From Crenothrix polyspora (GTDB taxonomy: Bacteria > Pseudomonadota > Gammaproteobacteria > Methylococcales > Methylomonadaceae), in the NCBI GenBank assembly GCA_945903675.1, contig CAMDOP010000243.1, positions 1 to 5,312 on the forward strand: 5,312 nt of DNA. Reading direction: 5' to 3'. A model generated the notes under the pieces. That model saw only the letters and a list, made by a program, of their open reading frames with translations, made no database searches and was not told the DNA's origin. The stretch's first letter is position 1. Each line of letters opens with the position of its first letter. Below, piece after piece: positions 1 to 5,070 of the stretch. Position numbers and translations under genes: made by a program.

Positions 1-195
1 TATGTATTTTGCGTCATTAAACAGATTTTCGAATTGCTGATAAAACAAGATATTTCAACATCGGCCATTCAGTTTTTGAATGAACGATGCAATGTAATTT
101 CAAATCAATTAACAGAAATTAATGATTTTATAAATTATCCATATTTTACTGAGGCTGGTCAAACATTAGCAAATAGACTTTTATTTGTTAAGTAA
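1..195 (+). CDS. 3' end of an unrecognised gene (N-terminus outside window)
   Basis: Frame 1 is open from the first base to a TAA at 193-195 and gives 64 residues, with no start visible. The peptide is hydrophobic at first (YVFCVIKQIFELLI), then polar and probably helical, ending NRLLFVK. It has AT-rich codon use like the convergent gene to its right, and their stops are only 12 bases apart. I recognise no family. No signal peptide, catalytic motif or clear domain can be judged from the C-terminal piece alone. A chance open frame of 64 codons in such AT-rich DNA is possible but unlikely. No strong terminator separates the two convergent genes. Confidence 0.55.
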   Translation, partial: YVFCVIKQIFELLIKQDISTSAIQFLNERCNVISNQLTEINDFINYPYFTEAGQTLANRLLFVK

Positions 196-207
196 TCATT
201 TACATTT

Positions 208-1611
208 TTATGCAGTTTGTTGTATTTTTTCTATTGACTCTGATGCTGCGCCTCTTACTTCTGCATACTCATCATTTTCCAGTTTCCGTAGTGCTGGGAT
301 TGCGTCCTTAGCTTTCTTGGCTTTCTTCCCGATTACCCCTAGAGCAATAGCTGCATTTATACGCACTTCCTGATCTTCATCTATCAATAATTTTATTAAT
401 AGTGGAACTGCTTTTTCTGCTACCATTTCAAAGCCAGAGCAGGATAGTGCAAGTGCTATAGCACCTCTTATTCTCGATGCTGTAATTTCAATTGCAAACT
501 CTTTGTGATCAAGATCATCGTTTAAAATTGCCAATAGTTTATCGACAATAGATTCTAACTCTTTTGTTTTGCAAAGATTACCAAGATTACCAAGTGCGCC
601 AATAATGGCAAGGATATTGGGGTTGCTTAAATTATCTACTGCCTCATTAAGATAAGCCAATATTTTATTACTCTCACCTCTTAATTCACTTAATCCAATT
701 AGTAATAGTAATTCAAAAGTTTCGTCTGGATTATTTTTCAAAATTTCTACAAAAGCATCAACTATTTTTTCTGATTCAAAATCAAACTTGGGCAATAACT
801 CTGTGGCAGTATATTTAACTTCTTCATTGTCACTATTTAAATTCAAGATTAATTCATCTATAACCTGACTTTCAGCCTGCCTATCTTTGTCAATTTTATT
901 AACAATCAATTTTAAAGCTTTAATTTTCTTTTCAAGTCTGAATATTTCATCTGTAGTTTTTGATTCAAAATTTTGCGTAATTGAACTTAGATTATCTTTA
1001 ATCGATTCGGCTTTTTCAGCAAGACCAATAATTTCTTTTTCTTTATTTTCAATATTATTGTCGATTTTACTTTGAAATTCATTTTGTTTATTTTGAAGCG
1101 TGTTTCCAGTATCCTGCAACTTTTCTAATATTTTTTTTATATTTTCTATTCCTGTATTGGCTTCTGTTGTTACTTTTGTCGTTGATTTTATTGATTCAAT
1201 CCTTTCTTTATCTAAGCTATCTATATGTTTATCTGTATATTTTTGCACTCTATTTTCAATGATTCTGCTTATAGATGACCATATAGCAGTACCTAATATA
1301 ATAAATAAAGCTATAGTTCCATAGAAAAACCAGTTTATAACCTTTTCAGTGACTTCATGAGAAAGTGTTGAAACAAATTTATTATGATCTGTCTCTGAAA
1401 TTACCGAACTTCCAGATTGAGAATCAGGAGAAATTTTTATTGCTATATCATCAATATGAATATTGCTAGAGCTTGTTTTTCCAGCATGATTTGCAGATTT
1501 ACTCTGCACTGTTGCTGTGGCATTTTGTGTCTGAGCAAAACCCATTGCTCCGTAAAATATCAGCCCTAGTAATAAAGGAAAAATAAATAGTATTTTAGGT
1601 CGATAGTTCAT
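208..1611 (-). CDS. Membrane-anchored coiled-coil and HEAT-repeat protein
   Basis: The product is 467 residues from the ATG at 1611. Residues 1-26 look like a signal peptide (charged start, leucine-rich core, GFA before QTQ). Residues 27-92 are polar and Ser/Asn-rich, presumably periplasmic. Residues 93-115 form a transmembrane helix (NWFFYGTIALFIILGTAIW) followed by Arg/Lys, so the rest should be cytoplasmic. Residues 120-260 are Lys/Glu/Asn-rich with heptad character, a long coiled coil. Residues 255-467 are helical repeats of HEAT/PBS-lyase type, clearest at 400-465 (VPLLIKLL, EVRINAAIALGVIG, AIPALRKL, EVRGAASESI). HEAT repeats usually bind protein partners, and no catalytic motif is visible. 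The frame extends upstream to a TTG at 1671, but that lies in the -35 box of a good promoter and would bury the signal peptide, so I choose the ATG. The Shine-Dalgarno is weak. Function unknown; a membrane scaffold or sensor is inference. Confidence 0.85.
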   Translation of the reverse strand: MNYRPKILFIFPLLLGLIFYGAMGFAQTQNATATVQSKSANHAGKTSSSNIHIDDIAIKISPDSQSGSSVISETDHNKFVSTLSHEVTEKVINWFFYGTIALFIILGTAIWSSISRIIENRVQKYTDKHIDSLDKERIESIKSTTKVTTEANTGIENIKKILEKLQDTGNTLQNKQNEFQSKIDNNIENKEKEIIGLAEKAESIKDNLSSITQNFESKTTDEIFRLEKKIKALKLIVNKIDKDRQAESQVIDELILNLNSDNEEVKYTATELLPKFDFESEKIVDAFVEILKNNPDETFELLLLIGLSELRGESNKILAYLNEAVDNLSNPNILAIIGALGNLGNLCKTKELESIVDKLLAILNDDLDHKEFAIEITASRIRGAIALALSCSGFEMVAEKAVPLLIKLLIDEDQEVRINAAIALGVIGKKAKKAKDAIPALRKLENDEYAEVRGAASESIEKIQQTA

Positions 1612-1642
1612 ATGTATTATTATGATCAGGGTCTTATTTGTT

Positions 1643-1671
1643 GTTATAGTGTTAAAAACACAATGGTTCAA
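1643..1671 (-). promoter_or_regulatory. Sigma70-like promoter of the HEAT-repeat gene, palindrome in spacer
   Basis: On the minus strand, TTGAAC (1671-1666) and TATAAC (1648-1643) are separated by exactly 17 bases and resemble -35 and -10 boxes. Transcription would start near 1636, leaving a leader of about 25 bases before the ATG at 1611. The spacer holds a perfect 5-bp inverted repeat with a 3-base centre (GTGTTAAAAACAC on the + strand, 1649-1661), which could be a small operator. The boxes are seen directly; activity and repression are inference. Confidence 0.45.
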
Positions 1672-1701
1672 TCACATCATATAAATCATTAATAATCAAT
1701 G

Positions 1702-1909
1702 CTAGGTTCTGGTGACGTTTTGTCTAAAAATTTAATCTATGCTTTTCAATTAGATAATTTAAAACACGATTTTTTTCAACATAATTCCGGCAAGGATAGC
1801 CGTTATTTACAAGCCAAGAATGGCGGCGTATCATCTGGATGTCACCATTTATTAACGGTATGGAGATAACCCGTTGATTTATTCTTTTTGAAACGTCAAC
1901 AGAACCTAG
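1702..1909. mobile_element. Short inverted-repeat element (MITE-like or decayed IS), 208 bp
   Basis: The ends are inverted copies of CTAGGTTCTGKTGACGTTT: 1702-1720 on the + strand and 1909-1891 on the minus strand, matching at 18 of 19 positions. CTAG at both outer edges could be a duplicated target or part of the ends. IS5-type elements use YTAR targets and IS630-type elements use TA within CTAG, so either family could have supplied the transposase. The interior is AT-rich and too short for a transposase, so the element would be non-autonomous or internally deleted. Both strands have an open frame inside (1699-1869 +, 56 codons; 1951-1724 minus, 75 codons), neither recognisable. It sits about 30 bp upstream of the promoter of the HEAT-repeat gene. 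Confidence 0.6.
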
Positions 1910-2217
1910 TGAAATATCGGTTGATTGTAACCAAAAATTAATAACAAATCTTTATACTCGATCTTCAAGTTTTTAATTCTTGACTTCCAGAAATACAGGT
2001 AATCCAAGCGATAGAGCGATAAATGCTTTTTTGTATATGGCGTTTTCCATGTATATTTATGGTGGCAATGCCCTGATTTATCAGTGATCTCCAAAGTCAA
2101 GCTAAAAAAACTTGAAAATCGAGTTATATCAATCTGTACTTAGCTGAATAACACATAGAGTTTGTTCGTTATATGGAAATTGAATATCTTTAGAGCTGAT
2201 ACTGTTGACATGAACAT
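1910..2217. other. AT-rich stretch without a convincing gene
   Basis: No gene can be supported here. The minus strand has a 64-codon frame (2100-1906) with a TTG start and no Shine-Dalgarno. It is rich in His, Tyr and Lys, and its stop TAG is the CTAG at the edge of the inverted-repeat element. Because excision would leave CTAG, the stop would probably have existed before insertion. The frame may be a gene remnant or chance. No promoter, terminator or RNA gene stands out. Confidence 0.4.
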
Positions 2218-2293
2218 GACTGGCTGCTTTTGGCAAATTGTCGAACTTCATTCTGCTACATTCATTGCCATAAAGCGGCCAGTCGGGACTGGC
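2218..2293. repeat. REP-like palindromic element with three related arms
   Basis: GACTGGCTGCTTTTGGCAA (2218-2236) is the inverted partner of TTGCCATAAAGCGGCCAGTC (2265-2284), with one mismatch and one bulged base over a 28-base loop. The core then repeats at once: GCCAGTC (2278-2284), two bases, GACTGGC (2287-2293), a second perfect 7-bp inverted repeat. The same arm can thus form either a long or a tight hairpin. It lies between genes, as REP/BIME-type repeats do. A related core occurs at 4515-4526. Confidence 0.6.
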
Positions 2294-2417
2294 AGTTCAT
2301 GGCCTGAGTTGCCCGTCATTACGGCATCAAGATCAACGACAGCTATCTGGAAACGCATGCGTCAACGCCCGACCCATTACTGACGATCCAGTTAATTGAT
2401 TTTTTGGATGACATTCT

Positions 2418-3110
2418 TTATTTCTTTAGCTTTGAGGTAATGTAAACTATGGCAGTTGCCGAAAACTCAAGAAAGAACTCCGCTTCTTCTTTGCCAATGC
2501 CAGAGCTGCCAGTACCGCCGTGCCTTACAAAATCTTTATTGCTTGCAAAGCCGTAGGCTTGACTTATTAGGCGCTCAATATCTGCGTCTAGTGCCGCGCT
2601 CTTGATTATTTTTCCCAAGGTTCCATTTGGTGCTTCCAAGAGAATCATAAGGCAAGACTCAATAGAGTTGATAGATTCTTTGATTGAATTTTCAAAATCA
2701 GGTATGGGAGCATAAATAAAATTCTTTGCTTTTAGCCACTGTGTTCTGATTGGACTAAGATTATCTTCCAGTACCTCATTGGCTTTTTTCCAGTTTTTTG
2801 ATGAAGCCTCATGACGCTGGATGCGCTTCAACTCAAGCAGAATGTCGGAGTAGATTTCTTGAACATATGCTCTCCGGCTTGCATAGGTTGTCATTTCCTG
2901 AAGTTTGCAGAATGCCCAGAATACTTCTAGCGATTTGTGTGGATTTGGATTTGCATATTTTGATTCTTCAAGGTCAATGTAGACTTCATCATAAAGCTGC
3001 TTGTAACTTCGCGGCTGATCAGGCGTCCGACCATCTGTGACATAGGCAATCATCAGTGTCTGAATTTCTTGAATCTTTGCGCCAAGTTCTAGGGCCTTTG
3101 TGCTATCCAA
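2418..3110 (-). CDS. Abi_C / HEPN-like domain protein, putative abortive infection
   Basis: The product is 230 residues from a TTG at 3110. I choose this start because AGGAG (3125-3121) lies 10 bases upstream. The frame also allows a TTG at 3137 (239 residues, no Shine-Dalgarno) and stays open further up without an ATG. The first half is helical, charged and unrecognised. From about residue 138 it follows the pattern of the C-terminal domain of abortive-infection (Abi_C/AbiJ-like) proteins: SIKESINSIES, then GTLGKIIKSA, LISQAYGFASNKDFVRHGG, and a last helix of about 20 residues. Such domains are HEPN-like, and many HEPN proteins are RNases. Here the classical R-x4-6-H motif is not clear; the conserved block is VRHGG (Arg196-His197). 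An RNA-targeting defence role is therefore inference. No antitoxin or partner gene is adjacent, and the surroundings are mobile-element debris. Confidence 0.65.
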   Translation of the reverse strand: MDSTKALELGAKIQEIQTLMIAYVTDGRTPDQPRSYKQLYDEVYIDLEESKYANPNPHKSLEVFWAFCKLQEMTTYASRRAYVQEIYSDILLELKRIQRHEASSKNWKKANEVLEDNLSPIRTQWLKAKNFIYAPIPDFENSIKESINSIESCLMILLEAPNGTLGKIIKSAALDADIERLISQAYGFASNKDFVRHGGTGSSGIGKEEAEFFLEFSATAIVYITSKLKK

Positions 3111-3120
3111 TGTTGTGGGT

Positions 3121-3125
3121 CTCCT
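3121..3125 (-). promoter_or_regulatory. Ribosome binding site that decides the start of the Abi_C-like gene
   Basis: AGGAG on the minus strand (CTCCT on +) lies 10 bases before the TTG at 3110, the only well-placed start in the first 28 codons. It lies downstream of the alternative TTG at 3137, so using the longer start would place it inside the coding sequence. Confidence 0.5.
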
Positions 3126-3200
3126 AACCTCTAACAAATTTTTATCTGGGTCTGGATAACTTACACTATATTTTCAACCTTAATTGATAAAAATACCTTA

Positions 3201-3225
3201 TAGGGGTCCTGTGGAAGAACCCCTA
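3201..3225. repeat. Perfect 7-bp inverted repeat (TAGGGGT / ACCCCTA)
   Basis: TAGGGGT (3201-3207) and ACCCCTA (3219-3225) form a perfect stem around an 11-base loop. It lies between the minus-strand Abi_C-like gene and the + strand recombinase remnant and touches the next palindrome. It could be an operator or a recombination site. No T-run follows, so it is not a typical terminator. Confidence 0.4.
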
Positions 3226-3253
3226 AAATACACTTTACAAAATGTTGTATTTT
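3225..3253. repeat. Perfect 8-bp inverted repeat (AAAATACA / TGTATTTT), possible recombinase site
   Basis: AAAATACA (3225-3232) and TGTATTTT (3246-3253) flank a 13-base centre, 29 bp in all. That is about the size of one resolvase-binding subsite, and it lies 41 bp upstream of the recombinase start. Serine resolvases usually have their res sites just upstream of their own gene, so this could be a leftover subsite. No second or third subsite could be identified. Confidence 0.3.
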
Positions 3254-3363
3254 TATCCACAAAAAAAGCCAATTTACTATTTTGTGAGCATTTATGGCGA
3301 TTGCTGCTTATTTACGCGTCTCAACCGAGCGCCCAGGCCTTGATAACCAGCGCTATGCAGTTG

Positions 3364-3399
3364 GTGAATACTGGCGTATATTTTCCGGCGAATATTCAC
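3364..3399 (+). promoter_or_regulatory. Leader hairpin upstream of the duplicated-domain gene
   Basis: GTGAATA (3364-3370) pairs perfectly with TATTCAC (3393-3399). Inside, CTGG can pair with CCGG through one wobble pair. The hairpin begins two bases after the recombinase similarity ends and lies 14 bases before a good Shine-Dalgarno (AGGTGGA, 3414-3420). It could be a regulatory leader structure or mark a recombination boundary. Confidence 0.3.
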
Positions 3400-3425
3400 A
3401 TAACCCCTATTTCAGGTGGAAAATC

Positions 3426-3461
3426 ATGGCAGATGACATTTCTATAGGTAAAGCGCAGTGA
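3426..3461 (+). CDS. Possible 11-residue leader peptide
   Basis: ATG at 3426 has a strong Shine-Dalgarno (AGGTGGA, 3414-3420) five bases upstream, better than that of the long gene that follows. It encodes MADDISIGKAQ and stops at TGA 3459-3461. After one more base comes the ATG of the 285-residue gene, whose own Shine-Dalgarno is weak and distant. This arrangement would allow translational coupling. It may instead be the tail of a longer lost upstream gene. No family is recognised. Confidence 0.3.
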   Translation: MADDISIGKAQ

Positions 3462-3462
3462 C

Positions 3463-4320
3463 ATGGCTGAAGCAAAACGCAGAGCGGGTGCCTTCGTGTC
3501 TGTAACAGCAAAGCGTCGGCGCATGGCCTCGCGCATTGACAGGAAAATGAAACAGCTTGACGCGCTGGGACTGCTTGAAGTCGAGATACTTCCAGAGATG
3601 GCTCATTATATGTCCGATTTCCACCATTTGATGATGAACACGTCCGGCCCGGAGATGGATGCTTTGTGTGAGGAATATGCCGGCTTCTTTCGGTACGCCA
3701 AAATCTTGGAGACGGTCGCATCTGGCATTGCCTCTGGCAAAATTAAGGTTCCCGGCGGACGGACTGTTAACAAAGAACACAAACTCGCCGCCGCGATTGA
3801 TCAGCGGGTACGCCAACTGGAAGCACAGGGTGTTGATAATGCTGCATTGCTGGAGAAAATGGTCGGGCATATCCTGGATTTGCAATGGCTATGGAGTACG
3901 GTTTCTGATGAAAAACTTGCCTTCCTGTGCCGCGAGTACCCAGGTCTGTACCGTTACGGTATGCTGATGGAGGAAGCGGCGGAAGCCGAAAGCAAGAAGG
4001 CAAAGACCGCTTACGGTCACTTGCCGGAGTTGCCAGATTCAGTCAAAGCAACGGTCGCCCAACTGCTTACTGACGGGGCAACGCTTGAGCGCGGGCTGCA
4101 AACGATTCTCGACGAGCAAAGACAGCGCGATATGTGGCTGGAGATTGAGGTAATGGAGGGGCATTACGAGCATTGGGTGGCTCAATTCGCCGGATTGACC
4201 AACGAGTTGCGGGCTGCCAATGTACCCGAAGAATCTCGCACGATGATGAAGCAAATTTTTGAGCCTATGGCTCAACGCATCAATCACCTTCACGGCCAGG
4301 TTTTTGCAAAACAAAACTGA
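3463..4320 (+). CDS. Hypothetical protein with an internal domain duplication
   Basis: The product is 285 residues, soluble, mostly helical, with no signal peptide or membrane segment. After a basic N-terminus (KRRAG, AKRRRMASR) two copies of one unit follow, at about 24-90 and 111-177, aligned without gaps at an offset of 87. Shared positions include Ile-Asp (25-26/112-113), QL[DE]A (31-34/118-121), Met46/133, Asp52/139, LC.EY.G (68-74/155-161) and Arg-Tyr (77-78/164-165). A linker with VPGGR lies between them. Residues 185-285 are a different helical region rich in Glu, Gln and Met. I do not recognise a family, and no catalytic triad or metal site is evident. Codon use is richer in GC than in the genes to the left, which suggests separate origin. 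The start follows the stop of the preceding short ORF by one base, suggesting coupling. The recombinase remnant upstream suggests transposon cargo or an accessory gene. Confidence 0.85.
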   Translation: MAEAKRRAGAFVSVTAKRRRMASRIDRKMKQLDALGLLEVEILPEMAHYMSDFHHLMMNTSGPEMDALCEEYAGFFRYAKILETVASGIASGKIKVPGGRTVNKEHKLAAAIDQRVRQLEAQGVDNAALLEKMVGHILDLQWLWSTVSDEKLAFLCREYPGLYRYGMLMEEAAEAESKKAKTAYGHLPELPDSVKATVAQLLTDGATLERGLQTILDEQRQRDMWLEIEVMEGHYEHWVAQFAGLTNELRAANVPEESRTMMKQIFEPMAQRINHLHGQVFAKQN

Positions 4321-4688
4321 CTCTTCATTTGCGATTATTTGAGCACGAGCATCTTTGATTTTACAATTATAGGGCGGGTATTTTTACTCATAAAACCCTT
4401 TAAAATCATATTAAAGCAGCCACTCGCAACGAGCAAATTTTTGTTTTCTCATCGCCTGCTGTCGACCCAAACCGGCCATAGGCTCCCAATAACTAACAGT
4501 CCGATTCACCAAGGAAAGCGGACAGTAGCTTCCAGGGGACCTACTGACACTATCGTCCAAGTGCAGCCGGACATACATTTTACAAAATCAATCGAAACTG
4601 ACCCCATCGATTCTTTAAAAACTACGGTAAATATAAAATTTACAGAAATATCTTGACATAATGCCAAATAAAACAGACTCTTTCCTGC
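4321..4688. other. Intergenic stretch with degenerate palindromes, no gene supported
   Basis: A 105-codon + strand frame from a TTG at 4339 has no Shine-Dalgarno, no recognisable motif and runs through palindromes, so I reject it. Visible structures are GATTTTA/TAAAATC (4357-4363/4401-4407), a 4-bp CTCG/CGAG stem before an A/T-rich tract (4423-4445, at best a weak terminator), AATCGA/TCGATT (4590-4595/4607-4612) and GTAAAT/ATTTAC (4627-4632/4638-4643). The last part may be the left end of the insertion sequence whose transposase fragment follows, but no terminal repeat can be defined because the other end is missing. Confidence 0.4.
4496..4526. repeat. Imperfect palindrome sharing a core with the 2218-2293 repeat
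   Basis: ACAGTCCGATT (4496-4506) matches the reverse complement of AAGCGGACAGT (4516-4526) at 9 of 11 positions, with a 9-base loop. AAAGCGGACAGT (4515-4526) differs by one base from AAAGCGGCCAGT at 2272-2283. The two may be diverged members of one dispersed intergenic repeat family. Confidence 0.35.
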
Positions 4689-4904
4689 TTGAGTATCCAA
4701 GACTTACAGGCTGAAATAATTGCCATTAACCAAGAAATCGCGCAGCTCGAAGATAGCGTGTCACTGGCACTTGTCAAAAAACTACTGAACCTCATCGAGC
4801 TGGTCGTTAAAGAAAATAATACGCTATTAACTGAACGTCAACAGCTTCGTGACGAGATTAATCGACTGAAAGGCGAGCAGGGGAAACCCGATATTGCACG
4901 TTGA
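4689..4904 (+). pseudogene. Transposase N-terminal fragment (IS66-like type), truncated
   Basis: The 71-residue product begins at a TTG (4689; no ATG and no clear Shine-Dalgarno) with SIQDLQAEIIAINQEIAQLE. It continues as a leucine-rich coiled coil (LLNLIELVVKENN, RQQLRDEINRLK) and ends GEQGKPDIAR. In my memory the block RDEINRLKGEQGKP is typical of the N-terminal coiled coil of a transposase group related to IS66, whose full proteins are several hundred residues long and continue past this block. Here similarity stops near 4890-4896, exactly where ilvD sequence begins in another frame, so the gene is cut off at its first 70 codons. The fragment cannot be active. The family name is recalled, not verified. 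Confidence 0.6.
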
Positions 4905-5031
4905 TGATGCAGAAATTCAACGCCGTTTAGCGGTATGGAAACAACCCGCACCCCGTTATACACGCGGCGTGTTAGCAAAATACGCGAAGTTAGTCAATTC
5001 CGCCTCAAAAGGCGCGGTAACAGATAATTAA
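4891..5031 (+). pseudogene. ilvD: Dihydroxy-acid dehydratase, C-terminal fragment
   Basis: The last 46 codons read ILHVDDAEIQRRLAVWKQP, then APRYTRGVLAKYAKLV and NSASKGAVTDN before TAA at 5029-5031. PRYTRGVLAKYAKLV followed by SASKGAVTD is the characteristic C-terminus of IlvD. IlvD dehydrates 2,3-dihydroxy acids to 2-keto acids in the valine, isoleucine and leucine pathway. The full enzyme has about 560-620 residues; its iron-sulfur cysteines and active site are absent here. The reading frame upstream closes at a TGA (4867-4869) and overlaps the transposase fragment in another frame, so there is no start codon. Either an insertion sequence split ilvD and the rest lies outside the window, or this is a leftover copy. 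The META-domain gene 39 bases downstream is probably its original neighbour. Confidence 0.85.
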
Positions 5032-5070
5032 CGACTGGCTCTTTTCTCTTTCTTGCCTTAAGGAAAAATC

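Larger units (their letters stand above)
3294..3461 (+). pseudogene. Serine recombinase (resolvase) N-terminal fragment, fused to foreign sequence
   Basis: From the ATG at 3294, 23 codons read as the start of a resolvase/invertase: MAIAAYLRVSTERPGLDNQR. YLRVST carries the conserved Tyr6, Arg8 and catalytic Ser10, and GLDNQR is the usual next motif. Similarity stops after codon 23 (3362). A full resolvase is about 180-200 residues, so the rest of the catalytic domain and the DNA-binding domain are gone. The frame then stays open by chance or design through 32 unrelated residues to a TGA at 3459-3461, one base before the next ATG. The product cannot be a recombinase. The fusion tail contains a hairpin (3364-3399) and a short leader ORF (3426-3461), so the tail probably belongs to the 5' region of the next gene. 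Confidence 0.7.

Noticed and set aside
887..1324. Two + strand frames of 62 and 74 codons
   Set aside because: They are the complement of the coiled-coil gene and read as Ser/Phe/Ile-rich low-complexity peptides, typical of an antisense shadow.
1612..1671. TTG start adding 20 residues to the HEAT-repeat protein
   Set aside because: It overlaps the -35 box, has no Shine-Dalgarno and would place a Thr/Ile-rich extension before a clear signal peptide.
1906..2100. Minus-strand 64-codon frame
   Set aside because: TTG start without a Shine-Dalgarno, no recognisable motif, and its stop coincides with the border of the inverted-repeat element; kept only as a possible remnant.
2162..2383. + strand 73-codon frame
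   Set aside because: It runs straight through the 2218-2293 palindrome, has no Shine-Dalgarno and no coherent domain.
3184..3447. + strand 87-codon frame
   Set aside because: It reads through two palindromes and covers the recombinase start in a different frame; the YLRVST frame is the one with family motifs.
3407..4314. Several frames antisense to, or out of frame with, the 285-residue gene
   Set aside because: All are shadows; the + strand frame from 3463 is continuous and contains the internal duplication.
4339..4656. + strand 105-codon frame
   Set aside because: TTG start, no Shine-Dalgarno, passes through several inverted repeats, and its composition is not protein-like.
4653..4681. 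TTGACA at 4653-4658 as a -35 box for the transposase fragment
   Set aside because: No acceptable -10 hexamer lies 16-18 bases downstream.
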